In this document: positions 1 to 8,027 of the stretch, one piece after another
Numbering within the stretch: the first letter of the stretch is position 1
How the letters are laid out: each line of letters begins with the position of its first letter
IMG/VR virus record: IMGVR_UViG_3300010155_002734
Location: 1 to 20,335 of that record
DNA: 20,335 bases
Reading direction: 5' to 3' (one strand)
Source of the DNA: a virus
Made by a program: the position numbers and the translations under genes
The notes under the pieces: generated by a model
What the model saw: the letters and a program-made list of their open reading frames with translations, nothing else
The model's database searches: none
Told to the model about the DNA's origin: nothing

Positions 1-2
1 AG

Positions 3-140
3 ATTCCGAGCGTTCGATATACGAGCGGTCAGACTGTCGCGGGCGGACAAAACGAAGATATCATCGTCGACCTCGAATTTACCGCGCACATCAATTCGAC
101 GGACTCTCGGACGATTCAGATTTCGCGATACACCGCATAA
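3..140 (+). CDS. Probable major tail tube protein, C-terminal fragment
   Basis: An open frame enters from the left edge and stops with TAA at 138-140, giving the last 45 residues of a protein. The visible part has the beta-strand pattern of a tube subunit end: IPSVRY, a Gly/Gln turn, then DIIVDLEFTAHI and a closing RTIQISRY. This resembles the C-terminus of the Phage_tube_2-type tail tube proteins. The position just before the tail assembly chaperone and tape measure is where siphoviruses place the tail tube gene. The N-terminal part is outside the window, so the family call rests on a short C-terminal match plus gene order. A short open frame in the following gap (166-201, 11 codons) was not accepted as a gene. 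Confidence 0.6.
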   Translation: MPSVRYTSGQTVAGGQNEDIIVDLEFTAHINSTDSRTIQISRYTA

Positions 141-207
141 CCGCGAGTCGGTTAGCGTGTCGAAAATGGCTACATTCAAAACCACCATAGCCCCGGAGTA
201 AATAGAA

Positions 208-636
208 ATGCCCAAGCTCAGTACATTTAGAACCGACCTCGACCTCGAACTTAGCGGTCGTTGGGTTCAGTTTGGCGACGAAGACGAAAGCGGAAAATGC
301 ATCGAATTAAAGATCGCGCGACTTGGAAACAAGAATTACGAACGTCAATTAGGAACGCTTAAGCGTTCGGACTTGAAGAAGATAATGCGAAAGCGCGGGC
401 GCGTCGATATTAACGCGCTTGAGCCGTATATGAAGGAAGCAATGTCGGTACACGTTCTTCTTGATTGGAAAAACATTCAAGACGAAAAAGGGAAAACGAT
501 TCCCTATTCTCCCGAAAAGGCACTCGAACTGTTTAACGATCCGTCGCTTCGCGAGTTTTACGAATTCGTTCGCGACGAAGCTCAGGACGTCGAGGAGTAT
601 CGCGCGGGCGTTGCCGAGGATTCAGCGGGAAACTGA
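208..636 (+). CDS. Tail assembly chaperone, short form (gpG-like)
   Basis: This 142-residue protein lies between the tail tube and tape measure genes, the position of lambda gpG. It is rich in charged helix, with a C-terminal part (about residues 85-140) typical of tail chaperones: LLDWKNIQDEKG, YSPEKALEL and LREFYEFVRDEAQ. Proteins of this class coat the tape measure before tube polymerisation and are absent from the finished virion. The start is supported by GGAG at 195-198. The last sense codons are GGA AAC, followed directly by TGA, and they form the slippery heptamer G_GGA_AAC at 627-633. The gene therefore probably encodes two products: this short form and a -1 frameshifted long form. 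The family call is from length, position and motif style, without a search. Confidence 0.85.
   Translation: MPKLSTFRTDLDLELSGRWVQFGDEDESGKCIELKIARLGNKNYERQLGTLKRSDLKKIMRKRGRVDINALEPYMKEAMSVHVLLDWKNIQDEKGKTIPYSPEKALELFNDPSLREFYEFVRDEAQDVEEYRAGVAEDSAGN
627..633 (+). promoter_or_regulatory. Programmed -1 ribosomal frameshift site GGGAAAC
   Basis: The heptamer reads G_GGA_AAC in the chaperone frame, a canonical X_XXY_YYZ slippery site and one base different from the GGGAAAG of lambda G/GT. The TGA stop follows at 634-636. A -1 slip continues at CTG (633-635) into a frame open from 537 to 1061. A purine-rich GAGGA at 616-620 lies 6 nt upstream and could act as an internal Shine-Dalgarno stimulator, although the spacing is shorter than in dnaX. 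I did not identify a convincing downstream stem-loop. Confidence 0.88.
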
Positions 637-1061
637 GGGCGGCTCTTCGTTGGTGGCTCAAGTATGGGGCGACCGGGGATCGAGTCGTTAAGGCGTCGGA
701 GCCGAAGAGCGACCGGCACCGCTCGAAGCGGAAAATTCCCGCATTCGTCGAAGAGGAGCCGGAGATATTCCCCGACCTGCTACCCGTCTGGCGAGCGTTC
801 AATCAATTACACGCGGCGAGAGAGTCGAACGGGTTCGGCGCGTCGCCGCTACGACCGGCGGACGTTGTGGCATATTTGCGCCTAATAGTTCCCGACGAAG
901 AATCGGTTCGTTTTTGGTATGATCTTGTCGCGGCTATGGATTCCGAGTGGCTTTTGTGGGCGCGGGAGTCGTCCGACAAACGGTCGACCAAATCGGAAAA
1001 CGTAGAAAGTCGAAAAGAAAAGGAACCTCGCAGACATGCCCATGATTTCCGTCGCGATTAA
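633..1061 (+). CDS. Frameshift extension of the tail assembly chaperone (T-like domain)
   Basis: This frame is read after a -1 slip at 627-633. It adds 142 residues (LRAALRWWLKYGATGD... to ...HDFRRD) and yields a fusion of about 284 residues. The frame has no ATG before 867, so the first 78 codons cannot come from an independent ATG start; this is strong support for frameshifting. It contains a conserved-looking segment LPVWRAFNQLHAARES, then PADVVAYLRLIVPDEESVRFWYDLVAAMD, and a basic tail. Its end overlaps the tape measure start by 26 nt. In lambda the T domain recruits the tail tube protein while the G part binds the tape measure, and the same division of work is inferred here. An in-frame ATG at 867 has no obvious ribosome-binding site. 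Confidence 0.85.
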   Translation: MRAALRWWLKYGATGDRVVKASEPKSDRHRSKRKIPAFVEEEPEIFPDLLPVWRAFNQLHAARESNGFGASPLRPADVVAYLRLIVPDEESVRFWYDLVAAMDSEWLLWARESSDKRSTKSENVESRKEKEPRRHAHDFRRD

Positions 1062-4000
1062 CGCCGCCGGTGCCAAGAAGGGCGCGACGGAGTTTAACGC
1101 CGCAACAAAAAGTATGGGGCGATCGGCGACCGCCGCGAAGGCAAAGGTTGCCGGTTTGGGCGCGTCGACGAAGAAGCTCAAGTCGACAATGGGCGGAATG
1201 AAGGCCATGTTCGCGGGCATCGGCGCGACGATCCTTTTAACAAAAACAATTAAGACGATGGCGGGGTTTGAGCAAACGATGGCGACGCTCTCAGCGGTAA
1301 CGGGTAAGTTCGGCGATGAACTGTCCGAACTTGAAAGCGTCGCGCGTAAAATGGGGTCGACGACGGTCTTCTCGGCGCGCGAGGCGGGCGAAGGGCTTGT
1401 CTTTTTGGCGCGCGCGGGGTTTACGGCGAACGACGCGATTAAAGCGTTACCGGGCACCCTCGACCTCGCCCAAGCGGGCGCACTCGATCTTGGCAAGGCG
1501 GCGGACATCGCTTCGAATGTTCTTTCTCAGTTTGGGCTAGCGGCGGAAGAAATGACGCGCGTCGGCGACGTTCTCGTTAATACGGCGAACTCGGCGAACA
1601 CCGATGTTACGCAAATGGCGGAAGCGTTAAAAATGGTCGGGCCGGTCGCGGGCGCGCTCGGTATATCGCTTGAGAATACAAGCGCGGCGATAGGCGCGTT
1701 GGGCGACTCCGGAATTCAGGCGTCAATGGCGGGCACGAATTTGCGCGGAGTTCTTGCGGCTTTGCTCGGGCCGACAGGGAAAGCCGAGGCGGCTATGAAG
1801 CGGCTCGGCATAACAGCCGAAGAACTACAGCCGGACGAATTAAACGATTTTTCGGGCGTGTTTAAGAAGTTGGCGGGGACTTCATTTAGCGCGTCCGACG
1901 CGGTCGCGATGTTTGGTCGGCGTAATGCGGCGGCGGCTCTTATTCTTGTTGACAGTATCGGGAAGGTTGAAAGTTTAACCGAAGCGAACATAAAGGCCGA
2001 AGGCGCGGCAAAAGACGCTGCTAAGGTAATGAGCGACACGCTCGGCGGTTCGTTTAAGACTCTTGTTTCGGCTATTGAAGAGGCAATGATTCAGGTCGGC
2101 GAAGGCGGCTTCGGCGGCGCGGTACGGTCGACGGTTGATACTCTTCGGTCGGCAATTCGGATCATATACGGCTTCGCCGAAGCGGAAGACAAGGCGAGCA
2201 AGGCGGCGAACGTTTTAGCGGTCGCGCTTCGCATAGTCGCTTTTTGGATTAAGACCTTAATCGCCAAAGCGGTTATTCTGTTTGTTATCAAGTTGGCTAA
2301 ACAGCTACGAACCCTAACCGCAACAGTTATGGCGTTAAATGTTGCAATGGCGGCAAATCCGATCGGCTTAATTGTTACCGGTCTTGCGCTCGCAACGGCG
2401 GCGTTTTTTACGTTTAGCGGCGGGGCGGATTCCGCGACACGGTCGGCGGAACAGTTCGCCGAACGACAGGCGGCACTAGCTGATAGACTAAAAGGTTTTA
2501 ACGCCGCCGTCGCAGCGTTCGAGCGAGGAACAGAACTGAAAGAATCGTCGAAACAAGTGTCCGCGATTGATAGTTTAATACGGCTATTCGAGGCCAAGTC
2601 GGAGGCGTTTAGAGTTATGGCCGCCGAGTCGGCTAACGCTAAAATCGAGTCCGCCGATATAATCGGCATGGCTAGCGCGGTCGAAAAAATAACAGGCCGC
2701 GCGCCGGGTGGATTTGGCCCCGATGTAAGCGTGACAGATTACGGTTCTGGACCGGTAGTCTCTCGATCAAGTTCTATGCAAATACAAAAGGGTATTAGCA
2801 ACCTTGAAACATATATACGGGCATTGCAAAAATATAGGGATAACCTGAAGGATAATAAGAAACAAGACGCAGAGGACGCACAGTCTAAGGTTGACGCGGT
2901 GATCGCGACAAAAAACGCAATGTCCGCGCTTAAAAAGCGAATCGCCTTAATGACCCGCGAGGCTTCTTTGATTTCCAAGACCGCGAAACAGCGCGCAATC
3001 TCGAACGCCATATTCGCAAATGCGGCAAGCCTTGAAAAATTGAGCGCGAAAGATCGCTTAATTAAAATTATGCAACTGTCGCAAATTGCGGGCTTGATGG
3101 AAGACGAGAAGCAAGCGGCGAAGAACAGGAAGAAAACCGACGCGCAAGCCAAGGCGGACGCAGCGGCGAACGTCGCGGCGAAAGAGTCTCTTGACGCGTT
3201 AATAGAGTCCCAAAAAATGGAAGTAATGTTAATCGGCGAAGATGAAGCCGCGCGCGTCCAACGCCTCGCGGTCGAGCGCGCCGAGGCAACGATAGCGGGT
3301 ACGTCGTTAACTTTAACGAAGGATCAAATAACGCTAATTCAGGCGTTAGCACTTTCTAAGCACAAAGCGGCAATAGAGGCGGCGAGGATCGCCGAAGAGG
3401 CTTTGACCGCCGAGGGGAAATTGCGGATAGCAAAAGCCGAGTCGGACGCCGCCGAAGAACGCCGCGCGCAAATGCAAGAGGACGGATTAGCGCGAGCAAA
3501 GGAAACGCTTCGATTGATGGAGCAAGAAATAGAACTTTCGGGAATGTCAAACGAAGCGCGCGAACGCGAAGTCGCGCGTCGCGAATTTATTCTCGCGCTG
3601 AACGACTCCGAAGTTGAAGGCGTCGAAGCGTTGATCGCGAAGTACGACGAACTCGCCGGTAAACTTAGCAGCATTGACAAGAAGACAAAGACAATGGGCG
3701 AGAGCATCGAGCAAACATTCGAAAGAATGGGCGAGAAGATCGGCGACGCGTTCGCCGATTTCTTCGAGGATATTCTCGTTAACGTTACGTCGATCGAAGA
3801 CGCCTTCGAGAATCTCGCGCGCGGTATTGTTCGGATTATGACCGAAGTTTTGGTTATGGAGCCGCTGCGAAATTCTATGCGCGATTTGTTTAGCGGGCTT
3901 CTCAGCGCGTTAAGTGGAGCGTTAGGCGGTGCGCTTGGCGGGGGCGGTGATAGTGGCGGCGAAACATTCGACGCGCTTGTCGCGGCCGGCGATTCCATTA

Positions 4001-4314
4001 CGGCGCGAGATCTGGCTCTGAATAATGGAAAATTCGCAAGCGGCGGCGTATTCGCGCATGGCGACGTATTCAGCGGGCCGACAACCTTCCCCATGAGCGG
4101 GGGGCGAACTGGCTTGCTCGGCGAAGCCGGACCGGAAGCAATCTTGCCGCTCAAGAGAACAGCCGACGGGAAGCTCGGAGTCGAGGCGGGCGACGGTGGC
4201 TCAAAGACCATAATCGTAAATCAGAAAATATATACGCGCGACGCGGGTTCGTTTGATCGCTCGCAGAAACAAGTAGCCGACGGAGTTCGTCGCGCAATGT
4301 CGAGAATAGGGTAA
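1036..4314 (+). CDS. Tail tape measure protein
   Basis: At 1092 residues this is the longest gene in view, as expected for a tape measure. Residues about 75-310 match the PhageMin_Tail/TIGR01760 type, with MAGFEQTMATLSAVTG, TTVFSAREAGEGLVFLARAGF and GIQASMAGTNLRGVLAALLG. Residues about 395-460 hold hydrophobic segments (KTLIAKAVILFVIKLAK, ANPIGLIVTGLALATAAFF) that could insert into the host membrane at ejection. Residues about 600-930 are Ala/Glu/Lys-rich helix with coiled-coil character. A Gly-rich linker follows, then the C-terminal motif GLLGEAGPEAILPLKR (about 1026-1041) common in lambda gpH-like proteins. At the known ratio of about 0.15 nm per residue, the tail would be about 160 nm. 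The start at 1036 is chosen because AAAGGA lies 11-12 nt upstream. It overlaps the chaperone extension. Confidence 0.95.
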   Translation: MPMISVAINAAGAKKGATEFNAATKSMGRSATAAKAKVAGLGASTKKLKSTMGGMKAMFAGIGATILLTKTIKTMAGFEQTMATLSAVTGKFGDELSELESVARKMGSTTVFSAREAGEGLVFLARAGFTANDAIKALPGTLDLAQAGALDLGKAADIASNVLSQFGLAAEEMTRVGDVLVNTANSANTDVTQMAEALKMVGPVAGALGISLENTSAAIGALGDSGIQASMAGTNLRGVLAALLGPTGKAEAAMKRLGITAEELQPDELNDFSGVFKKLAGTSFSASDAVAMFGRRNAAAALILVDSIGKVESLTEANIKAEGAAKDAAKVMSDTLGGSFKTLVSAIEEAMIQVGEGGFGGAVRSTVDTLRSAIRIIYGFAEAEDKASKAANVLAVALRIVAFWIKTLIAKAVILFVIKLAKQLRTLTATVMALNVAMAANPIGLIVTGLALATAAFFTFSGGADSATRSAEQFAERQAALADRLKGFNAAVAAFERGTELKESSKQVSAIDSLIRLFEAKSEAFRVMAAESANAKIESADIIGMASAVEKITGRAPGGFGPDVSVTDYGSGPVVSRSSSMQIQKGISNLETYIRALQKYRDNLKDNKKQDAEDAQSKVDAVIATKNAMSALKKRIALMTREASLISKTAKQRAISNAIFANAASLEKLSAKDRLIKIMQLSQIAGLMEDEKQAAKNRKKTDAQAKADAAANVAAKESLDALIESQKMEVMLIGEDEAARVQRLAVERAEATIAGTSLTLTKDQITLIQALALSKHKAAIEAARIAEEALTAEGKLRIAKAESDAAEERRAQMQEDGLARAKETLRLMEQEIELSGMSNEAREREVARREFILALNDSEVEGVEALIAKYDELAGKLSSIDKKTKTMGESIEQTFERMGEKIGDAFADFFEDILVNVTSIEDAFENLARGIVRIMTEVLVMEPLRNSMRDLFSGLLSALSGALGGALGGGGDSGGETFDALVAAGDSITARDLALNNGKFASGGVFAHGDVFSGPTTFPMSGGRTGLLGEAGPEAILPLKRTADGKLGVEAGDGGSKTIIVNQKIYTRDAGSFDRSQKQVADGVRRAMSRIG

Positions 4315-4321
4315 GCCGATA

Positions 4322-5299
4322 ATGGGGTTTCACGAAGTCAATTTTCCCGACCGCATTTCTTACGGCTCGACCGGCGGTCCGGGATTTAACACCGGAATAA
4401 CGGAGCTTCGAACAGGCATCGAGGAAGCGGTCGCGCGGTCGTCTTCTGCGAGGCGTCGCTATAATGCCCGGTACGGCATCAAAAGCCACGCAGACCTATA
4501 CGAATTGATCGAGTTCTTTACGGCTCGCCTTGGCTCGGCTAACGGGTTCAGGTGGAAGGATTGGACGGATTACGCGACGACCGCGACCGGGACGACCCAC
4601 AATTCGGGCGACGCGTCAATATCGACGACCGACGAAACAATCGGCACGGGGGACGGGTCGACAACGACGTTTCAATTAGTCAAGACCTATACAAGCGGCG
4701 CGATTACTCGAACGCGAACGATCGAAAAGCCGGTTGCCGGGTCGATCGCCGTATCGGTTGATTCTGTCGCAAAGACCGACGGCGTCCATTATACGGTTAA
4801 CACGACGAACGGAATCGTAACGTTTACATCGGCACCGGCGGCGGCGGAAGTTGTTAAGGCGGGTTGTAAATTCGACGTTCCCGTTCGCTTCGGTTTAGAA
4901 ATCGACACGCAACTTCCGGTTTCAATCGAGGGGTTCGACGCGGAAGACCTAAGCGACATTCCGGTTGTAGAGATTAAGAACGAAGACGAGTTAAGCGACG
5001 AGCAGTTCGCGGGCGGTGCCATAAATCATGGCGACATAATCGCAACCGTAAATATGGCGATCCTTCAGGGGTTCGTTCATGTTTGGGAAACGTCGAGCGG
5101 TGCGCCTATCGCAAAACTTCCCGCGACGACGAACCTTCCGACAGGCGGTCCGATTTTCTCGATATTCAACGACGGCGCGGTTTCTCTTGTCGTTCAAAAT
5201 CAGGCGGCGGCGACGATTGCAACCGTTGCGGCGAACGCGGCGGTTATGATATTTCTCGGGTTAGATTCGGGCGGCTCGAAAGTTTGGCGAGCGTTATAA
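4322..5299 (+). CDS. Distal tail protein, DUF2460 family, with extra C-terminal domain
   Basis: Residues 1-220 carry DUF2460/TIGR02217 hallmarks: FHEVNFPDRISYGSTGGPGF, ELIEFFTARLGSANGFRWKDW, the central GTGDGSTTTFQLVKTY, GVHYTVNTTNGIVTF and the closing FDVPVRFGLEID. In the Rhodobacter gene transfer agent the DUF2460 protein forms the distal tail ring joining tube and baseplate hub, and the order here (tape measure, then this gene) agrees. The usual family length is about 210 residues. This protein has 325, and the extra 105 residues (221-325) form a beta-rich domain with IFNDG at 280-284. A similar stretch starts the next protein. Seven nucleotides separate this gene from the tape measure, and its TAA abuts the next ATG. 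Confidence 0.93.
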   Translation: MGFHEVNFPDRISYGSTGGPGFNTGITELRTGIEEAVARSSSARRRYNARYGIKSHADLYELIEFFTARLGSANGFRWKDWTDYATTATGTTHNSGDASISTTDETIGTGDGSTTTFQLVKTYTSGAITRTRTIEKPVAGSIAVSVDSVAKTDGVHYTVNTTNGIVTFTSAPAAAEVVKAGCKFDVPVRFGLEIDTQLPVSIEGFDAEDLSDIPVVEIKNEDELSDEQFAGGAINHGDIIATVNMAILQGFVHVWETSSGAPIAKLPATTNLPTGGPIFSIFNDGAVSLVVQNQAAATIATVAANAAVMIFLGLDSGGSKVWRAL

Positions 5300-6499
5300 A
5301 TGTGGACACAACAACGATTTTACGGTGGACCGGTTCAACGCGTCGCGATTGGCGGCGGCGGGGGAACGGTACTCGCCTCGAAATTGATTCACGTTTACAT
5401 AGCCGCGCCGACCGTGGCGACTTGGGACGTTCGACTTCCTGACGCAACAACCGTTAACGCGGGTTCGACTTTCTATATTTTCAATGATGGCTCGTCGGTT
5501 CTTAACGTCAAGTCGAAAGACGACGGCGGACTCGACCACGAACTCGCAGCGAGTAGGGCGGGGATTTATTCGCTTGTTGACGGGTCGACGATCAACGGGT
5601 CGTGGACAAAGCGAGTTAAGACGCCCGCAAGCGCGGACTACCCGCGCGTATCGGTTGACCTGTTCGTTCGTGGCTCGGGTTCGGGCGCGACTAATCTCGA
5701 CCGTCGAGAATATACTACGGCGGCATGGTCCGAAGAGGTTTCGTCGCCGGTCACGCGGGCGAACGCGGCGGGGTTCGCGATCGGCAAGCGGTTATATTTC
5801 TTTGGTGACGACGCAGCCGGGACGGACGCGGCGGACGTTCGCGAATTTTCCGGTTCGGCGGGCGGTTCATGGTCGACAAAGGCAACGCTCGGGTTCCAAA
5901 TGGAACGCGGAACGGCGGCAGCAATCGACGGGATAGGCTACGCGCTTGGCGGAAGATCTCAAACGAACGCGAAGAAGTACGACGCAAGCGTCGACACTTG
6001 GACGGCTGTCACTGCGTTGCCGCAAGAGCGATACTACGCGCGCGCGATTGCGGTCGGCGAAGAGAGAAGAATTTTTATCGCACCGGGCGAGCCGACACCA
6101 TACGCCGCGCCTCTTATGTATCACCCGGCGACCGATACGTTCGAGAAAATCGCAGTCTATGCCGCCATTGGTTACGAACGGGTCGGCGGAACTTGTCTTG
6201 AGGGTAAGCCTTATATATTCGGCGGGCGCGGCGGATCGACAGACTTTAAGACTGAAGTCTTTTCGTACAACCGAGCGATTAACGCATGGGCCGAGGAAGC
6301 CGACATGGGGACGGCGCGCGCCGATATGGCTTGTTCGAAACAAGAAGAAACGGCAACGCTTGCGGGCGGACTGGAAAATTCCGACGCGAACGTAAACACT
6401 GTCGAAACGTTTTCCTATCGAACGAGAACCTTTACAGCGTCAACGGCTATGCTGGCTCGGCGAAGTGGCTTACAAAACGGGGGCGTTGTTGGGATATGA
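5300..6499 (+). CDS. Kelch-type beta-propeller tail protein
   Basis: This 399-residue protein has two parts. Residues 29-105 resemble the C-terminal extension of the preceding DUF2460 protein (IHVY, LPDATTVNAG, FYIFNDGSS, W at 102). Residues about 112-399 hold five to six kelch-like repeats of about 48 residues with the signature hydrophobic strand, glycine pair, aromatic and tryptophan: GYALGGR...KKYDASVDTWTAV, IFIAPGE...LMYHPATDTFEKI, PYIFGGR...FSYNRAINAWAEE and ATLAGGL...ETFSYRTRTFTAS. Kelch units fold as propeller blades that bind proteins or sugars. Sitting between the distal tail protein and the hub gene, it is probably a virion tail-tip or host-recognition component; that role is inferred. 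Its start codon directly follows the previous stop, suggesting translational coupling. No catalytic motif was seen. Confidence 0.8.
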   Translation: MWTQQRFYGGPVQRVAIGGGGGTVLASKLIHVYIAAPTVATWDVRLPDATTVNAGSTFYIFNDGSSVLNVKSKDDGGLDHELAASRAGIYSLVDGSTINGSWTKRVKTPASADYPRVSVDLFVRGSGSGATNLDRREYTTAAWSEEVSSPVTRANAAGFAIGKRLYFFGDDAAGTDAADVREFSGSAGGSWSTKATLGFQMERGTAAAIDGIGYALGGRSQTNAKKYDASVDTWTAVTALPQERYYARAIAVGEERRIFIAPGEPTPYAAPLMYHPATDTFEKIAVYAAIGYERVGGTCLEGKPYIFGGRGGSTDFKTEVFSYNRAINAWAEEADMGTARADMACSKQEETATLAGGLENSDANVNTVETFSYRTRTFTASTAMLARRSGLQNGGVVGI

Positions 6500-7143
6500 A
6501 TAATGGGGACATAGCAAGCGAACTCGGCGACCTGTTGAGCGATCACCGACCTTTCCATTCCGAATTTCAAATCGACAACTTTATAGTTCGCAAGAGCGCG
6601 CCGACCGCATGGGGGCAGTACGTCCAAGTTTTGCGGGAATTAGATTCGCGGGTCGAGGAATTGCGCCGCGCGTATGTGGAAATTGAACGACTGAAAATTG
6701 ACGTCGAAGAATTTGTCGCGACGAAGCCGCGAGGCGGTTCGAATGACTTTAAGCGTCGCCGCCTTGTTCTTGACGAACTCGAATTAAACCGTCGCCTATC
6801 GCAAGCGGAGAAGATGCAAGCCGACCGCGAGCGCGAATTCGCGCGGTTCTACTCGATCGGTCTTTCGCTTCGCTCGGCAATCGGACCGGTCGACGAAGAG
6901 CGTCGACAGTTGCTCGACGCTGATTTGTGGCGCGCGCGCCTTGTCGAAACGCTTTACTTCGAAAAACGGTCTTCGACCGGGATTTCCAAGGAAACGATAG
7001 AAACGCTTGCGGCGTTGCCGTCGGAAATGGCGCGCGCGGCGTTGGAAGAAAGCGAAGAGGAAGAGGTCGCGGCGCGGTTCTTCGTCTCAAGAAATCGCGA
7101 AACGGTCGCGCCCGGCGAAGTTAGGCGGTTGGTATGCCGCTAA
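6496..7143 (+). CDS. Coiled-coil protein of the tail-tip cluster, function unknown
   Basis: The start at ATG 6496 overlaps the previous stop (ATGA) and gives 215 residues; a longer frame running upstream from 6286 would lie entirely within the kelch gene and is rejected. The sequence is strongly charged and helical. It has an ordered N-terminal stretch (FHSEFQIDNFIVRKSAPTAW, then GQYVQVLRELDSRVEELRR) followed by heptad-like Leu/Ile spacing over about residues 45-125. The C-terminal half includes TISKE-like helices and an acidic EESEEEEVAARF segment. I do not recognise the family. The FQIDNF...GQY..VLREL..R pattern gives the impression of a conserved phage protein, but I cannot name it. Because it is wedged between kelch and hub genes and overlaps the hub by 10 nt, it is probably a tail-tip structural or assembly protein. 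Confidence 0.75.
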   Translation: MNNGDIASELGDLLSDHRPFHSEFQIDNFIVRKSAPTAWGQYVQVLRELDSRVEELRRAYVEIERLKIDVEEFVATKPRGGSNDFKRRRLVLDELELNRRLSQAEKMQADREREFARFYSIGLSLRSAIGPVDEERRQLLDADLWRARLVETLYFEKRSSTGISKETIETLAALPSEMARAALEESEEEEVAARFFVSRNRETVAPGEVRRLVCR

Positions 7144-8027
7144 CTATTCCGACAATTCATTCGGATTTTAAGACGACATGGACGAAGCGTCTTTCTCACG
7201 CTTGGAAAATCACGCGCGCCGATGCAACCGTGTTCAAATTTACATCATTCGATCGAAAGGTTACGCTCGACGACGGGCTAGTTTATACGCCTGTCGGCGG
7301 GTTCGATCAATCCGCCTCGCGCCGGTCCGACTCAATGCGCGATCACGATACAGAGTTTCGCGGAGTAATTACCGCCGCGTCGATTACCGACGACGATTTG
7401 CGCGCGGGGTTGTTCCGCGAAGCAATGGTCGAAGAGTATGTTTTCGATTGGCGTTGTCCGTGGGCGGGGCCGGTCGTTACTCATGTTTACTGGATCGCGA
7501 AAACAATGTTCGACGGCGAGAAATGGCAAGCCGAATGCACCGGCCCGATGCGTTTTCTTAAGACGAAGATCGGCGACGTTTACGGTCGTACTTGTCGTTG
7601 GGATTTCGGCGATTCGAATTGCGCGTTTAACGTCGCGTCGGTTACGCTGTCCGGTCGCCTTGTTCTTGCAATGGAAGACGGATTAAAGCGGCGAATTATT
7701 CTCGCCGATCCGACAGGTCCGCCGGGGTTCGGAACATTTACAGACGAAGCCGTTTTCGACGACGGGAAAATTACGTTTACAAGCGGCGCGAACAACGGGT
7801 TAACCGGCATCGTTAAAAGCTACCGAAACGCCGACAAGCGAATTGAACTTCAGGTCGCAATGCCTTACGACATCGCGTCCGGCGATGCCTTCGACATTGT
7901 CCAAGGTTGCGATAAGTTGCTCGGAACCTGTCGCGATCGATATTCAAATATCGCGAACAACGGCGGGTTCCCATATATTCCGGGGCAAGACCGAGTCTTG
8001 CAGACGCCCGCGAGTAAGACGAAATGA
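7134..8027 (+). CDS. Baseplate hub protein, DUF2163 / BR0599 family
   Basis: This 297-residue protein has both parts of the family known from gene transfer agent gp13. The N-terminal DUF2163 half includes LAHAWKITRAD-like and DRKVTLDDGLVYTPVGGFD segments, and the C-terminal half is of the phage_BR0599 type. The diagnostic cysteines are present: C154 and C163 in GRTCRWDFGDSNCAF, and C259 and C266 in GCDKLLGTCRDRYSN, followed by NNGGFPYIPGQDRVL. In lambda gpL and related hubs, four cysteines hold an Fe-S cluster; cluster binding here is inferred from conservation of the four positions. A GANNGLTGIV segment (219-227) is also typical. The hub links the distal tail ring with the peptidase and tip protein encoded next. 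The start overlaps the previous stop and has AGGCGG upstream. Confidence 0.93.
   Translation: MPLTIPTIHSDFKTTWTKRLSHAWKITRADATVFKFTSFDRKVTLDDGLVYTPVGGFDQSASRRSDSMRDHDTEFRGVITAASITDDDLRAGLFREAMVEEYVFDWRCPWAGPVVTHVYWIAKTMFDGEKWQAECTGPMRFLKTKIGDVYGRTCRWDFGDSNCAFNVASVTLSGRLVLAMEDGLKRRIILADPTGPPGFGTFTDEAVFDDGKITFTSGANNGLTGIVKSYRNADKRIELQVAMPYDIASGDAFDIVQGCDKLLGTCRDRYSNIANNGGFPYIPGQDRVLQTPASKTK

Noticed and set aside
166-201. Eleven-codon open frame (ATG at 166) just before the tail chaperone gene
   Set aside because: Too short, without a clear ribosome-binding site or conserved feature; could be a leader peptide but nothing supports it.
3339-4211. Minus-strand open frame of 290 codons opposite the tape measure gene
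   Set aside because: Ser/Pro-rich low-complexity translation typical of an antisense shadow; no ribosome-binding site and no promoter seen.
6286-6495. Upstream extension of the coiled-coil gene to ATG 6286
   Set aside because: The extension lies wholly inside the kelch gene, while ATG 6496 forms an ATGA overlap typical of this phage.
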